A stretch of DNA of 64,000 nucleotides from contig NZ_JBARWZ010000120.1 of NCBI RefSeq assembly GCF_049647105.1, positions 1-64,000 of the forward strand, read 5' to 3'. Made by a program: the position numbers and the translations under genes. Within the stretch, counting starts at the first letter, position 1. Each line of letters starts with the position of its first letter. The notes beneath the pieces are model-generated. The model ran no database searches. It was given only the letters and a program-made list of their open reading frames with translations, and was not told the DNA's origin. Source of the DNA: Actinophytocola sp049647105. Lineage in GTDB: Bacteria; Actinomycetota; Actinomycetes; Mycobacteriales; Pseudonocardiaceae. Positions 16,136 to 24,573 of the stretch are shown here, one piece after another.

Positions 16136-16735
16136 TCAGAAGATCGCCTGCCACAGCGCGAACACCGCGAACACCGTGAACACGGCCGCCGCGCCGCGCT
16201 GGATGACGTGCGCGGGGACCTTCGCACGAAGCTTCCTGCCGACGAGCAGTGCCAGCACGGTCACGCTCATCAGCGCGAGGAAGGTCCCGATGCCGACCGC
16301 GACCGGGCTCGCGTACCGCGCGGCCACGCCGATGGCGGTGATCTGCGACGCGTCGCCCCACTCGGTGAGGAACAGCGTGCCGAACGAGATCGTCGCGGCC
16401 CGTACGAACGGGGTGGCGTCGCGGCGCGTGGCGCTCGCGCCGTCGGCCTCGCCGGTGTCGGACTCGAGGCTTTCCCGCAGGAGCAGGAACGCGCCGACCC
16501 CGAACAGGACCGCGATCGCCGCGGCCACGACCCGCTCCGGCAGCAGGGTGATCGCACTCCCGAGCGAGACCGCGATGACCGCCTGCAGCGCGAACGCGAG
16601 GCCGGCGCCGAGCAGCACCGCCCTGCTGCGGAAGCGGCCGGACAGCACGAGGGTCAGCGCCGTCGTCTTGTCCGGTAGTTCGAGGAGGAAGACGGCGCCG
16701 TATGCCGAGACGAATGCGAGAAGCCAGTGACCCAT
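16136..16735 (-). CDS. GDT1/TMEM165-type manganese exporter
   Basis: A 199-residue inner-membrane cation transporter of the UPF0016/GDT1 family (CaCA2), which exports Mn2+ in bacteria. It has six predicted membrane helices in two halves, each with the family's acidic motif: ELPDKT (about residues 19-24) and EWGDAS in the second half. A cytoplasmic loop between them (about 85-105) is acidic and polar. ATG 16735 follows a GGAGGGA stretch. Directly upstream is a yybP-ykoY riboswitch, which senses Mn2+ and would switch the gene on when manganese is high. Confidence 0.9.
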   Translation of the reverse strand: MGHWLLAFVSAYGAVFLLELPDKTTALTLVLSGRFRSRAVLLGAGLAFALQAVIAVSLGSAITLLPERVVAAAIAVLFGVGAFLLLRESLESDTGEADGASATRRDATPFVRAATISFGTLFLTEWGDASQITAIGVAARYASPVAVGIGTFLALMSVTVLALLVGRKLRAKVPAHVIQRGAAAVFTVFAVFALWQAIF

Positions 16736-16780
16736 GTGGACGGAATCCCTCCGCGTCGGGCCTGGGCGGAGGCAGCTTGA

Positions 16781-16946
16781 CTCCGGCCAGGCGTGTTTCA
16801 ACCTGGCCGGAGGTCTCGTTCGCCCGCTGTTCGCACCACTGCGGTGGAGGCGGGTGAGGCACCGGACCCGTAAACGAGTCAGTATGTCGATGCTCTCGCC
16901 GGGCGAACTCTGGAGCCCGCCACGGGAACTACTCCCCTCTGGCACC
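16781..16946 (-). promoter_or_regulatory. yybP-ykoY manganese riboswitch
   Basis: Read on the minus strand, the three hallmark segments occur in order: GAGGGGAGTAG near 16930-16940, TCGACATACTG near 16880-16895, and AACGAGACCTC at about 16810-16820. A strong stem follows, CTCCGGCCAGG (16781-16791) paired with CCTGGCCGGAG (16802-16812). A TACACT box at 16955-16950 (minus strand) is placed to start transcription just before the aptamer. The element ends 46 bases before the Mn exporter start, as expected for this family. Confidence 0.87.
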
Positions 16947-17064
16947 GCAAGTGTACCCCGGCACCGGTGACCCGCTTCCTGACCGTCGTCACGGGACGAA
17001 GGTCCTGTCCGCACAGGACCCGGGGACCTGCCACGCGGCCTTCGCCAGGACGAGCCTGGACGGC

Positions 17065-18522
17065 GTGGAAGTACTCGACCTCGCGCGGTGGCAGTTCGGC
17101 ATCACGACCGTCTACCACTTCCTGATGGTGCCGCTGACGATCGGCCTCTCGCTGCTGGTCGCCGGCATGCAGACGGCGTGGGTGCGCACCGGGCACCCGC
17201 GCTACCTGGCGATGACGAAGTTCTGGGGCAAGCTCCTGATGATCAACTTCGCCATGGGGGTGGTCACCGGGATCGTCCAGGAGTTCCAGTTCGGCATGGC
17301 GTGGAGCGAGTACTCGCGCTTCGTCGGCGACGTGTTCGGGGCGCCGCTCGCCATGGAGGGGCTGGTCGCGTTCTTCGTCGAGTCGACGTTCCTCGGCCTG
17401 TGGATGTTCGGCTGGGACCGGCTGCCCAAGCGAGTGCACCTCGCGTGCGTGTGGGCGTTCTCGCTGGCCACGGTCTTCTCGGCGTACTTCATCCTCGCCG
17501 CGAACTCGTGGATGCAGCACCCGGTCGGCGTGGAGCTGGTCGACGGGCGGCCGCGGCTGACGTCGATCTGGGCGGTGCTGGGCAACTCGACCGTGCTGGC
17601 CGCGTTCCCGCACGCGATCTTCGGCGCGTTCGCGGTGGCGGCGACGTTCCTGGCGGGTATCGGCGCGTGGCGGCTGTGGCGGTCGAAGGCGGACGAGGGC
17701 GTGTGGCGGGCGTCGGCGCGGCTGGGGGCGTGGGTCGGCGTCGTCGCGTTCGCGGGTCTCGCGGTCAGCGGTGACCTGCAGTCGAAGCTGATGTTCGAAC
17801 AGCAGCCGATGAAGATGGCGTCCGCGGAAGCGTTGTGCCACACCGAACAGCCCGCCGGGTTCTCGGTGTTCGCGATCGGTGACGTGTCCGATCCGGACTG
17901 CGAGAACGTCAAGTCGGTGACCGTGCCCGCGCTGCTCTCCTTCCTGGCGCACGGCGACTTCGAGGCCAAGGTGACCGGGGTCGAGGACCTCGTGGCGCGG
18001 TACCAGGAGCAGTACGGCTCGAACTATCCGGTCGATCCCCGCCTGGGCGAACTGTCCGGCAAGCCGATCGACTACGTGCCGAACCTGCCGGTGACGTACT
18101 GGAGCTTCCGGTTCATGATCGGCCTCGGCGCGATCGGGACCGCGGCGGGGCTGGCGGTGCTGTGGCTGACCCGTCGCGGGCGGGTGCCCCGATCGCGCTG
18201 GTTCCCGAGGCTCGCGCTGGCGAGCATCGCGCTTCCTTTTCTGGCCAACAGCTTCGGGTGGATCTTCACGGAGATGGGCCGCCAGCCGTTCGTGGTCGCG
18301 CCCAATCCGTCCGGTGTGGACGGTGTGTGGATGTTCACCGCGCGAGCCGTGTCCTGGCTGACCGTCGGCGAGGTGCTGACGTCGCTGATCGCGCTGACGC
18401 TGGTGTACGGCGTGCTCGCGGTCGTGGAGATCGTGCTGATGCGGCGGTACGTGCGGGCCGGGATCGAAGAACCTTCGCCGGAGAAGAAGTCCGGCGACGA
18501 CAACCTGACGTTCGCGTACTGA
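17065..18522 (+). CDS. cydA: Cytochrome bd oxidase subunit I
   Basis: The haem-binding subunit of the high-affinity, membrane-embedded quinol oxidase; 485 residues with nine or so membrane helices. Near the N terminus are ARWQFGITTVYHFLMVPLTIG (haem b595 histidine region), then MGVVTGIVQEFQFGMAWSEY (quinol side) and AMEGLVAFFVESTFLGLWMFGW. The MGRQPFVV block appears late (about 430). I chose GTG 17065 (VEVLDLARWQFG) because homology to CydA begins there; upstream codons look non-coding. It starts the cydA-cydB-cydDC-kinase run, divergent from the Mn riboswitch gene. No Rex-like palindrome is evident in the spacer. Confidence 0.95.
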   Translation: MEVLDLARWQFGITTVYHFLMVPLTIGLSLLVAGMQTAWVRTGHPRYLAMTKFWGKLLMINFAMGVVTGIVQEFQFGMAWSEYSRFVGDVFGAPLAMEGLVAFFVESTFLGLWMFGWDRLPKRVHLACVWAFSLATVFSAYFILAANSWMQHPVGVELVDGRPRLTSIWAVLGNSTVLAAFPHAIFGAFAVAATFLAGIGAWRLWRSKADEGVWRASARLGAWVGVVAFAGLAVSGDLQSKLMFEQQPMKMASAEALCHTEQPAGFSVFAIGDVSDPDCENVKSVTVPALLSFLAHGDFEAKVTGVEDLVARYQEQYGSNYPVDPRLGELSGKPIDYVPNLPVTYWSFRFMIGLGAIGTAAGLAVLWLTRRGRVPRSRWFPRLALASIALPFLANSFGWIFTEMGRQPFVVAPNPSGVDGVWMFTARAVSWLTVGEVLTSLIALTLVYGVLAVVEIVLMRRYVRAGIEEPSPEKKSGDDNLTFAY

Positions 18523-18529
18523 GGAGCGT

Positions 18530-19507
18530 GTGGTGGAGACCTTCTGGTTCGTCGCGATCGCCGTGCTGTGGTTCGGCTACCTGTTCCTCGAGGGGTTCGA
18601 CTTCGGGGTGGGCATGCTGCTGCGCGTGCTCGGCCGCACCGAGCGCGACCGGCGCGCGATGCTCACCACCATCGGCCCGGTGTGGGACGGCAACGAGGTG
18701 TGGCTGATCGTCGCCGCGGGCGCCACGTTCGCCGCGTTCCCCGGCTGGTACGCGGGCCTGTTCAGCGCGGGCTACCTGCCGATGTTGTTGCTGCTGCTGG
18801 CATTGATCGGCCGGGGCGTCGCGCTGGAGTGGCGTGGCAAGGTCGACACGGACCGGTGGCGGTCGGTGTGGGACGCCGTGATCACCGGTGGCTCGCTGGT
18901 CGCCACGCTCTGCGTGGGGCTCGTCCTGTCGTGGAACGTGCTTGGCCTGCCGCTGGACGCGAACGGCAACCGGGTCGGGTCGCCGTTCGCCGCGCTGCGG
19001 TGGGACACGGCGCTGGGTGCGCTGGCGCTGACCGGGTTCGCGCTGGTGCACGGCGCGGTGTTCGTGGCGCTGAAGACCGAAGGGCCGTTGCGGCACCGGG
19101 CACGCGGGTTCGCGCTCCTGTTCGTGCCGGTCGGGTTGTCGCCGCTGATGCTGCTCGCGGTGGTGGTGGTGCTGCGGTCGGGTGCGGAGTGGACGTGGCT
19201 CGCCGTGTTCGCGGTGCTGGTGGCGGCGGTGTGCGCATGGGTGTGCCTGGAGGCCGGGCGGGAGGGGCGCGCGTTCGCGTTGCTCGGGGTGGCGCTTGGC
19301 GCGGCCGTGCTGGCGTTGTTCGGCGCCCTGTACCCGGACGTGCTGCCGTCCACAGTGGACTCGGCGTACTCGCTGTCCGTCGTGGACGCGGCGTCCAGCC
19401 CGTACACGCTCAAGGTGATGACGTGGGTGGCCGGGTTCGGCGCACCCTCGGTGCTCGTCTACCAGGGCTGGACGTACTGGGTGTTCCGCAAGCGGGTGAT
19501 GGCGTGA
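18530..19507 (+). CDS. cydB: Cytochrome bd oxidase subunit II
   Basis: A 325-residue partner of CydA with eight to nine membrane helices; it lacks haem but is needed for assembly. The N-terminal FWFVAIAVLWFGYLFLEGFD and the WDGNEVWLIVAAGATFAAFP block (about residues 60-78) are typical of CydB. GAGGAG lies at 18521-18526; of two adjacent GTG codons the second (18533) has better spacing, so the start may be three bases later. It begins eight bases after the cydA stop and overlaps cydDC by four bases. Confidence 0.95.
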   Translation: MVETFWFVAIAVLWFGYLFLEGFDFGVGMLLRVLGRTERDRRAMLTTIGPVWDGNEVWLIVAAGATFAAFPGWYAGLFSAGYLPMLLLLLALIGRGVALEWRGKVDTDRWRSVWDAVITGGSLVATLCVGLVLSWNVLGLPLDANGNRVGSPFAALRWDTALGALALTGFALVHGAVFVALKTEGPLRHRARGFALLFVPVGLSPLMLLAVVVVLRSGAEWTWLAVFAVLVAAVCAWVCLEAGREGRAFALLGVALGAAVLALFGALYPDVLPSTVDSAYSLSVVDAASSPYTLKVMTWVAGFGAPSVLVYQGWTYWVFRKRVMA

Positions 19508-22494
19508 GCCCGTTGGGTGCCTTGCCCCGGCTCTCTCGCGCGGCACGCCGGGCGCTCGCCGGGTGCGCGGTACTGGCCGGGCTCAGCGGTGGCGCGCTCG
19601 TGGTGCAGGCATGGGCGCTGGCCGCCGTCGTCGCGGGCTCCGGCGGGCTCGGGGTGCTCGCCGGTGCCGTGGTGGCGCGGGCGTTGCTGGTGTGGGCGAC
19701 GCAGGTGGTCGCGGCCCGTGCCGCGGCGGGGGCGAAGGAGGAGCTGCGGGCGCGGCTGCTGGACCAGGCGCTCGCCCTGGGTCCGGAGTGGACGGTGCCA
19801 CGCGGGCCCGCGCTGACCGTGCTCGCGACCAAGGGGCTGGACGCGCTCGACGACTACTTCACCGGGTACCTGCCCGCGCTGGTGAGCGCGGCCGTGGCGC
19901 CGCTGGGGATCGGCGTGGTGCTGGCGGCGGTGGACTGGCCGTCCGCACTGGTCGTTGGCCTGACGTTGCCGCTCGTGCCGCTGTTCGCCGCGCTGGTGGG
20001 GCTGCGGACGAAGGACCGGGTCGCCGAGGCGTCCGCGACGGAACAGCGGGTGGCGCACCACCTCCGTGAGCTGGTGGCCGCGCGGCCGGTGCTGACCGCG
20101 TTCCGGCGCGTCGACGCGCAGGCGGAGACGATCCGGCGGCTATCGGAGTCGCAGCGGCGGTCGACGATGGGCACGCTGCGGGTGGCGTTCGCGTCGGCGC
20201 TCACGCTCGAACTCGTGGCGACGCTGTCGGTGGCGCTGGTGGCGGTGCTGATCGGGCTGCGGTTGATCGGCGGCGACCTTTCGCTCGCGGTGGGACTGTT
20301 CGTGCTGGTCCTGGCGCCGGAGTGCTACCTGCCGCTGCGGCAGGCAGGCGCCGCGCACCACGCGAGCGAGGCCGGGATGCGGGCGGTGCGGGAGATCGCC
20401 GAGCTGCCGCCGCCACGCGTGTTCGGCACCTCGGCGCCGGTCGGCCCGCTGCGGGTGACCGGCCTGCGGGTGCGCAGGCGGGACGGTTTCGCGCCGGACG
20501 GGGTGACGTTCACGGCGCGGCCGGGGGAGGTCGTGCACCTGGACACGCCGAGCGCGTCCGGCAAGTCGACGTTGTTCGCGGCCGTGCTCGGGTTCGTGGC
20601 GCCATCGTCGGGCAGCATCCTGGTCGGCGCCCATGAACTGTCCGAAGTGGACATCGAGGCGTGGCGGCGGCGGGTCGCGTGGGTGCCGCAGACGCCCCGG
20701 TTCACCGGTGGCACGGTGCGGGAGGAGGTGGGTGACCTCGCAGGCCTGCTCAACCTCACGCATGTGCTCGACCGGCCGATCGCCGAGCTGTCCACCGGGG
20801 AACGGCAGCGGGTCGCGGTCGCGCGGGCACTGTGCCGGGACGCGGACGTGCTGCTGCTCGACGAACCGACCGCACACCAGGACCCCGCCAACGCGGCGCG
20901 GATCCACGCGGCGATCGCCGCCACGGGTGCGGCGGTGGTCATCGCGAGCCACCGCGTGGCTGAGGCGGCAGCGGAACCCGTGCCGGTGCGGGCCGTGAAC
21001 ACCACGAATCGCGAGTCGTACCAACGTGTTCCGCTGCGCACGCTCGTCACGCCGCGCCTGCTCGTGGGTGCGGCGCTGGGGGCCGCCGCGCTGCTGGCCG
21101 GGGTCGCGCTGACCGCCACGTCCGCGTGGCTCATCGCGAAGGCGGCCACGCAGCCGCCGATCCTGCTGCTGGGCGTCGCGGTCGTGGGGGTCCGCGCGTT
21201 CGGGCTGGCGCGGGCGGGGCTGCGGTACGCGGAACGGCTCGTGACGCACGACGCCGCGTTCCGTGCCGCGTCGCGGCGGCGGGTGCGGCTGTGGCGGACC
21301 GAGGACTACCGGCGGCTCACCACCGACGTGGACACCGTCCGCGACCTCACCCCGAGGGTCGTCCTGCCGCCGCTGGTGGCGACGGTCGTGTGCGTGGCGG
21401 CCGTGGCCGTGCAGTGGGCGATCCTGCCCGCTGCCGGTCTCGCGCTCGCCATCGCGGTCGCGGCGGCCGGTCTGGGTGCACCGGCCGTCGCGCTCGCGGT
21501 CGACCGGTACGCCACCCTGGCGCTCTCGGCGGGCCGTCGCCGGGTGGCGGACCGGGTGCTCGCGCTGCTGGACGCGGCGCCGGACCTGATCGCGTTCGGC
21601 ACGCACGTGCGGCACCGTGCGGAGGTCGCGGCCGAGGACGCGACGCTGGCCCGCCAGGCGCGGCGCCAGGCGTTGAGCGCGGGAGCGGCGTCGGCGCTGA
21701 TCACGCTGTGTCTGGGGGTCGCGAGCGTGGTGGCGCTGGGACTGGCGGGCGGGGTGGACCCGTTGCTGGTACCGGTGCTGGCGCTGGTGCCGCTGGCACT
21801 GGCGGAGACGCTGGCGCCGCTTCCCGTCGCGGTGCGGCAGGTGGCGCCGCTGCGTGCCGCGCTGGCCGAGCGCGGCCCTCGGCCCCCCGAAATCCAGCGT
21901 AGCGGCGAGCACCGACAGAACCGGGGGGTCGCGTTGCGGGGTGTGGACATCCGGTGGCCGGGGGCCGCGGCGCCCACACTCCGCAACGTCACCCTCGACG
22001 TCTCGCCCGGGACGCACCTGGCCGTCGTCGGGCCGTCCGGGGCCGGGAAGTCGACGCTCGTGGCGCTCATGGCCGGGCTGCTGCCCGCCGAACGTGGCGG
22101 CGTCTCGTTGCCGAGGGCCGCGTGGGTGCCGCAGGAGCCGTACCTCGTCGCGACCACGTTGCGCGAGAACCTGCGGATCGCCGACCCGCACGCCACCGAC
22201 GACCAGCTCCGCGCCGCGCTGGCGCTGGCCGAGCTGCCCGCGTGGGCCGACCGCCTCGACGACGACCCGACCACCGCCTCCGGCGGCGAGGCCCAGCGCA
22301 TCGCCCTTGCCAGGGCACTGCTCGCCGACGCCGACCTGCTGCTCCTCGACGAGCCCACCGCGCACCTCGACGAACCGACCGCGGCCCGCGTCCTCGCCAA
22401 CCTGAAGGGCCGCACGATCGTGCACGTCACCCATCGACCGGAGGAGGCGGCCGCCGCCGACGCGGTCCTCGACCTCACCGGGGCGCGACGGTGA
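19504..22494 (+). CDS. cydDC: Fused thiol-reductant ABC exporter CydDC
   Basis: A 996-residue single chain containing both halves of the glutathione/cysteine (here probably mycothiol or cysteine) exporter required for cytochrome bd assembly. Half 1: membrane domain (about 1-310) and nucleotide-binding domain with lysine 354 in TPSASGKST, signature ELSTGERQRVAVARAL and DEPTAHQD. Half 2: membrane domain (about 510-785) and a shorter ATPase with lysine 849 in GPSGAGKST, signature SGGEAQRIALARALL and DEPTAHLD. The first Walker A lacks two of the usual glycines, so the two sites are unequal. Such fusions are common in actinobacteria. GTG 19504 overlaps cydB by four bases; the stop overlaps the kinase gene by four. 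Confidence 0.93.
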   Translation: MSPLGALPRLSRAARRALAGCAVLAGLSGGALVVQAWALAAVVAGSGGLGVLAGAVVARALLVWATQVVAARAAAGAKEELRARLLDQALALGPEWTVPRGPALTVLATKGLDALDDYFTGYLPALVSAAVAPLGIGVVLAAVDWPSALVVGLTLPLVPLFAALVGLRTKDRVAEASATEQRVAHHLRELVAARPVLTAFRRVDAQAETIRRLSESQRRSTMGTLRVAFASALTLELVATLSVALVAVLIGLRLIGGDLSLAVGLFVLVLAPECYLPLRQAGAAHHASEAGMRAVREIAELPPPRVFGTSAPVGPLRVTGLRVRRRDGFAPDGVTFTARPGEVVHLDTPSASGKSTLFAAVLGFVAPSSGSILVGAHELSEVDIEAWRRRVAWVPQTPRFTGGTVREEVGDLAGLLNLTHVLDRPIAELSTGERQRVAVARALCRDADVLLLDEPTAHQDPANAARIHAAIAATGAAVVIASHRVAEAAAEPVPVRAVNTTNRESYQRVPLRTLVTPRLLVGAALGAAALLAGVALTATSAWLIAKAATQPPILLLGVAVVGVRAFGLARAGLRYAERLVTHDAAFRAASRRRVRLWRTEDYRRLTTDVDTVRDLTPRVVLPPLVATVVCVAAVAVQWAILPAAGLALAIAVAAAGLGAPAVALAVDRYATLALSAGRRRVADRVLALLDAAPDLIAFGTHVRHRAEVAAEDATLARQARRQALSAGAASALITLCLGVASVVALGLAGGVDPLLVPVLALVPLALAETLAPLPVAVRQVAPLRAALAERGPRPPEIQRSGEHRQNRGVALRGVDIRWPGAAAPTLRNVTLDVSPGTHLAVVGPSGAGKSTLVALMAGLLPAERGGVSLPRAAWVPQEPYLVATTLRENLRIADPHATDDQLRAALALAELPAWADRLDDDPTTASGGEAQRIALARALLADADLLLLDEPTAHLDEPTAARVLANLKGRTIVHVTHRPEEAAAADAVLDLTGARR

Positions 22495-23723
22495 CGGCGC
22501 CCCGTCTCGCGCCGATCAACGTAACCTCGGGGGGACGCAGGCCACGATCCTCGCCGGGACGTGACCGACATGGTGAACTCCGGGGAGGCGGCATCGAACC
22601 GGCACTCGCGGCGAAGGCGCTCGGTGCCTCCACCGAGATCGCGACGGCGGCGCTCTCCGGCGAGGACCCCGAGGCGGTGCTGCGCCTCGTCGTGCGGCAC
22701 GCCGCCGAGCTGGCGGAGGCCGACCTCGGCCTCGTCATGACCCGAGGCGAGGACGGCTCGCTCACCGTCGAGGCCGCGCACGGCAGCCCCGGTCCCACCT
22801 TCACCAACCCGGTCGGCCTGGTCCTGTCCCCGCGCAGCTCCGCGGCCCGCACCGCCCGCAGCGGCGTCGCGGTCGTCGTCGACGACGTGGCCGCCGACCC
22901 GCGCACCGCGCCCTTCGTGCCCCGCGAGCTGCGGAACTTCGGGCCGTTCGCCGCCGCGCCGTTCGGCACCACGCAGCGCAGGCTCGGCGCGCTCACCGTC
23001 TACCGGCACCGCGGCGCCCGCCCGTTCGCCGAGGCCGCCGTCGACGTGCTGACCGCGTTCGCCGCGCAGGCCGGGCTCGTCCTCGTGCTCGCCGAGGGCG
23101 CCACCGCCCGCGCCCGCCTCACGCTCTACCAGGAACGCGAACGCATCGCCCGCGACCTGCACGACGTGCTCGTCCAGCGCCTCTACGCGGCAGGCATGCA
23201 GCTCGACCTGCTCGCCCGCCGCCCGTCCCGCAAGCTCGCCCGCAAGGACGAACGCAGGCTCGCCGACGCGATCGACCAGCTCGACGCGTCCATCGAGGAC
23301 GTCCGCTCGGTGGTCCGCGCGCTGCGTAACCCGGACCTCGACGACGCGGTGGCCGACCTTGCCGAGTCCGTGCACACCGAGGTCGCGATCGCCGGGGAAC
23401 TGCTCGGTTTCCCGCCGGTGCTGGAGATCGACGGCGACCTGACCGACGTGCCAGCCGCGCTCGCCGACCACGCCCGCGCCGCGCTGCGGGAGACACTGTC
23501 CAATGTGGTCCGTCACTCCGGCGCCCACCACGTGACCGTCCGGATCGGCCTCGACAGCGCACTGCGGCTGGTCGTCGCCGACGACGGCTGCGGCATTCCC
23601 GAGGGCGTCACCCATCGCGGCCTCACTCACCTGGAAGAGCGCGCACGGCAGGCGGGCGGCCGCTCGGTCGTGCGCTCTTCGCCCACGGGCACGACCGTGA
23701 CCTGGACCGTTCCGCTGGGGTAG
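22491..23723 (+). CDS. GAF-domain histidine kinase (DosS-like)
   Basis: A 410-residue sensor without membrane segments: a single GAF domain (about residues 45-200), a HisKA_3 dimerisation helix with the phospho-acceptor histidine 224 in ERIARDLHDVLVQRLYAAG, and a C-terminal ATPase with NVVRHSGAHHVTVRI, ADDGCGIPEG and GLTHLEERARQAGG. The layout resembles DosS/DosT of mycobacteria but with one GAF domain instead of two; haem binding cannot be judged from sequence. It overlaps cydDC by four bases, so it is expressed with the bd oxidase genes and probably senses redox or oxygen. No response regulator follows directly; the DosR-like gene 3.4 kb downstream is the best partner candidate. Confidence 0.88.
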   Translation: MTAPRLAPINVTSGGRRPRSSPGRDRHGELRGGGIEPALAAKALGASTEIATAALSGEDPEAVLRLVVRHAAELAEADLGLVMTRGEDGSLTVEAAHGSPGPTFTNPVGLVLSPRSSAARTARSGVAVVVDDVAADPRTAPFVPRELRNFGPFAAAPFGTTQRRLGALTVYRHRGARPFAEAAVDVLTAFAAQAGLVLVLAEGATARARLTLYQERERIARDLHDVLVQRLYAAGMQLDLLARRPSRKLARKDERRLADAIDQLDASIEDVRSVVRALRNPDLDDAVADLAESVHTEVAIAGELLGFPPVLEIDGDLTDVPAALADHARAALRETLSNVVRHSGAHHVTVRIGLDSALRLVVADDGCGIPEGVTHRGLTHLEERARQAGGRSVVRSSPTGTTVTWTVPLG

Positions 23724-23817
23724 GGCTACCCCCACCTCCGGTTCGCCGGTCCGCACCAGTGTTAATGGCGTGCCGACCAGCGAGGCTTCTCCTGTGCGAC
23801 AAGAGAAGAGGAACCCC

Positions 23818-24573
23818 ATGACCCCGGACGTGGTGCGGCTTACGGACGTCCGGAAAACCTACGGCGGGCGCCGCAACGGCGTGACCGCCCTCGACGGCGT
23901 GACCATCGGCTTCCCGCGTGCCAGCTTCACCGCGGTCATGGGCCCGTCCGGGTCCGGCAAGAGCACGTTCCTCCACTGCGCCGCCGGGCTGGACCGCCCG
24001 ACCAGCGGCTCGGTCCTGATCGAGGACGAGGAGCTGTCGAAGCTCTCCGAGGCCGACCTGACCAAGCTGCGCCGCGAGCGCGTCGGGTTCGTCTTCCAGG
24101 CCTTCAACCTGCTGCCCGCGTTCTCCGTGCAGGACAACGTGACGCTGCCGCTTCGGCTCGCGGGAAAGCGGATCAGGAGCGAGGCCGTTGCCAGGGTCCT
24201 GGCGCAGGTCGGGCTCGCGGAGCGGCGCAAGCACCTGCCGGGCGAGTTGTCCGGCGGCCAGCAGCAGCGTGTCGCGATCGCCCGCGCGCTGATCACCCGC
24301 CCGGCCGTCATGTTCGCCGACGAGCCGACCGGGGCGCTGGACACCCGCACCGCCCGCGAGGTGCTGAACCTGCTGCGTGCGTCGGTCGATCAGGGCGGGC
24401 AGACCGTCGTCATGGTGACCCACGACCCGGTCGCCGCGTCCTACGCCGACCGGGTCGTGTTCCTCGCCGACGGCAGGCTCGTCGGCGAGCTCCACCGCCC
24501 GACCGCGGAGGCCGTCGCCGAGCGCATGACGCACCTCGGTGCGTGGGCCGAGCAGCCCGCGGCGGTGCGGTGA
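23818..24573 (+). CDS. MacB/LolD-type ABC transporter ATPase
   Basis: A 251-residue ATPase of an FtsX-type exporter. Walker A GPSGSGKST is at about residues 42-50, followed by VGFVFQAFNLLPAFSVQDNV (Q-loop), signature LSGGQQQRVAIARAL, Walker B VMFADEPTGALD and H-loop VTHDP. I chose ATG 23818 because GAGAAGAGGAA precedes it. The stop TGA overlaps the start of the permease gene. It lies 94 bases after the kinase gene on the same strand, so it could be on the same message or have its own promoter. Confidence 0.92.
   Translation: MTPDVVRLTDVRKTYGGRRNGVTALDGVTIGFPRASFTAVMGPSGSGKSTFLHCAAGLDRPTSGSVLIEDEELSKLSEADLTKLRRERVGFVFQAFNLLPAFSVQDNVTLPLRLAGKRIRSEAVARVLAQVGLAERRKHLPGELSGGQQQRVAIARALITRPAVMFADEPTGALDTRTAREVLNLLRASVDQGGQTVVMVTHDPVAASYADRVVFLADGRLVGELHRPTAEAVAERMTHLGAWAEQPAAVR

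Noticed and set aside
16951..17064. Upstream extension of CydA by 38 residues
   Set aside because: The extra residues do not resemble CydA and overlap the riboswitch promoter; GTG 17065 fits the family start.
16950..17065. Rex or DosR binding site at the cydA promoter
   Set aside because: I could not find a sequence close to either consensus palindrome.
21306..23819. Very long minus-strand open frame opposite cydDC and the kinase
   Set aside because: It is the antisense shadow of well-supported genes; its residues are Arg/Gly/Ala low-complexity and match no family.
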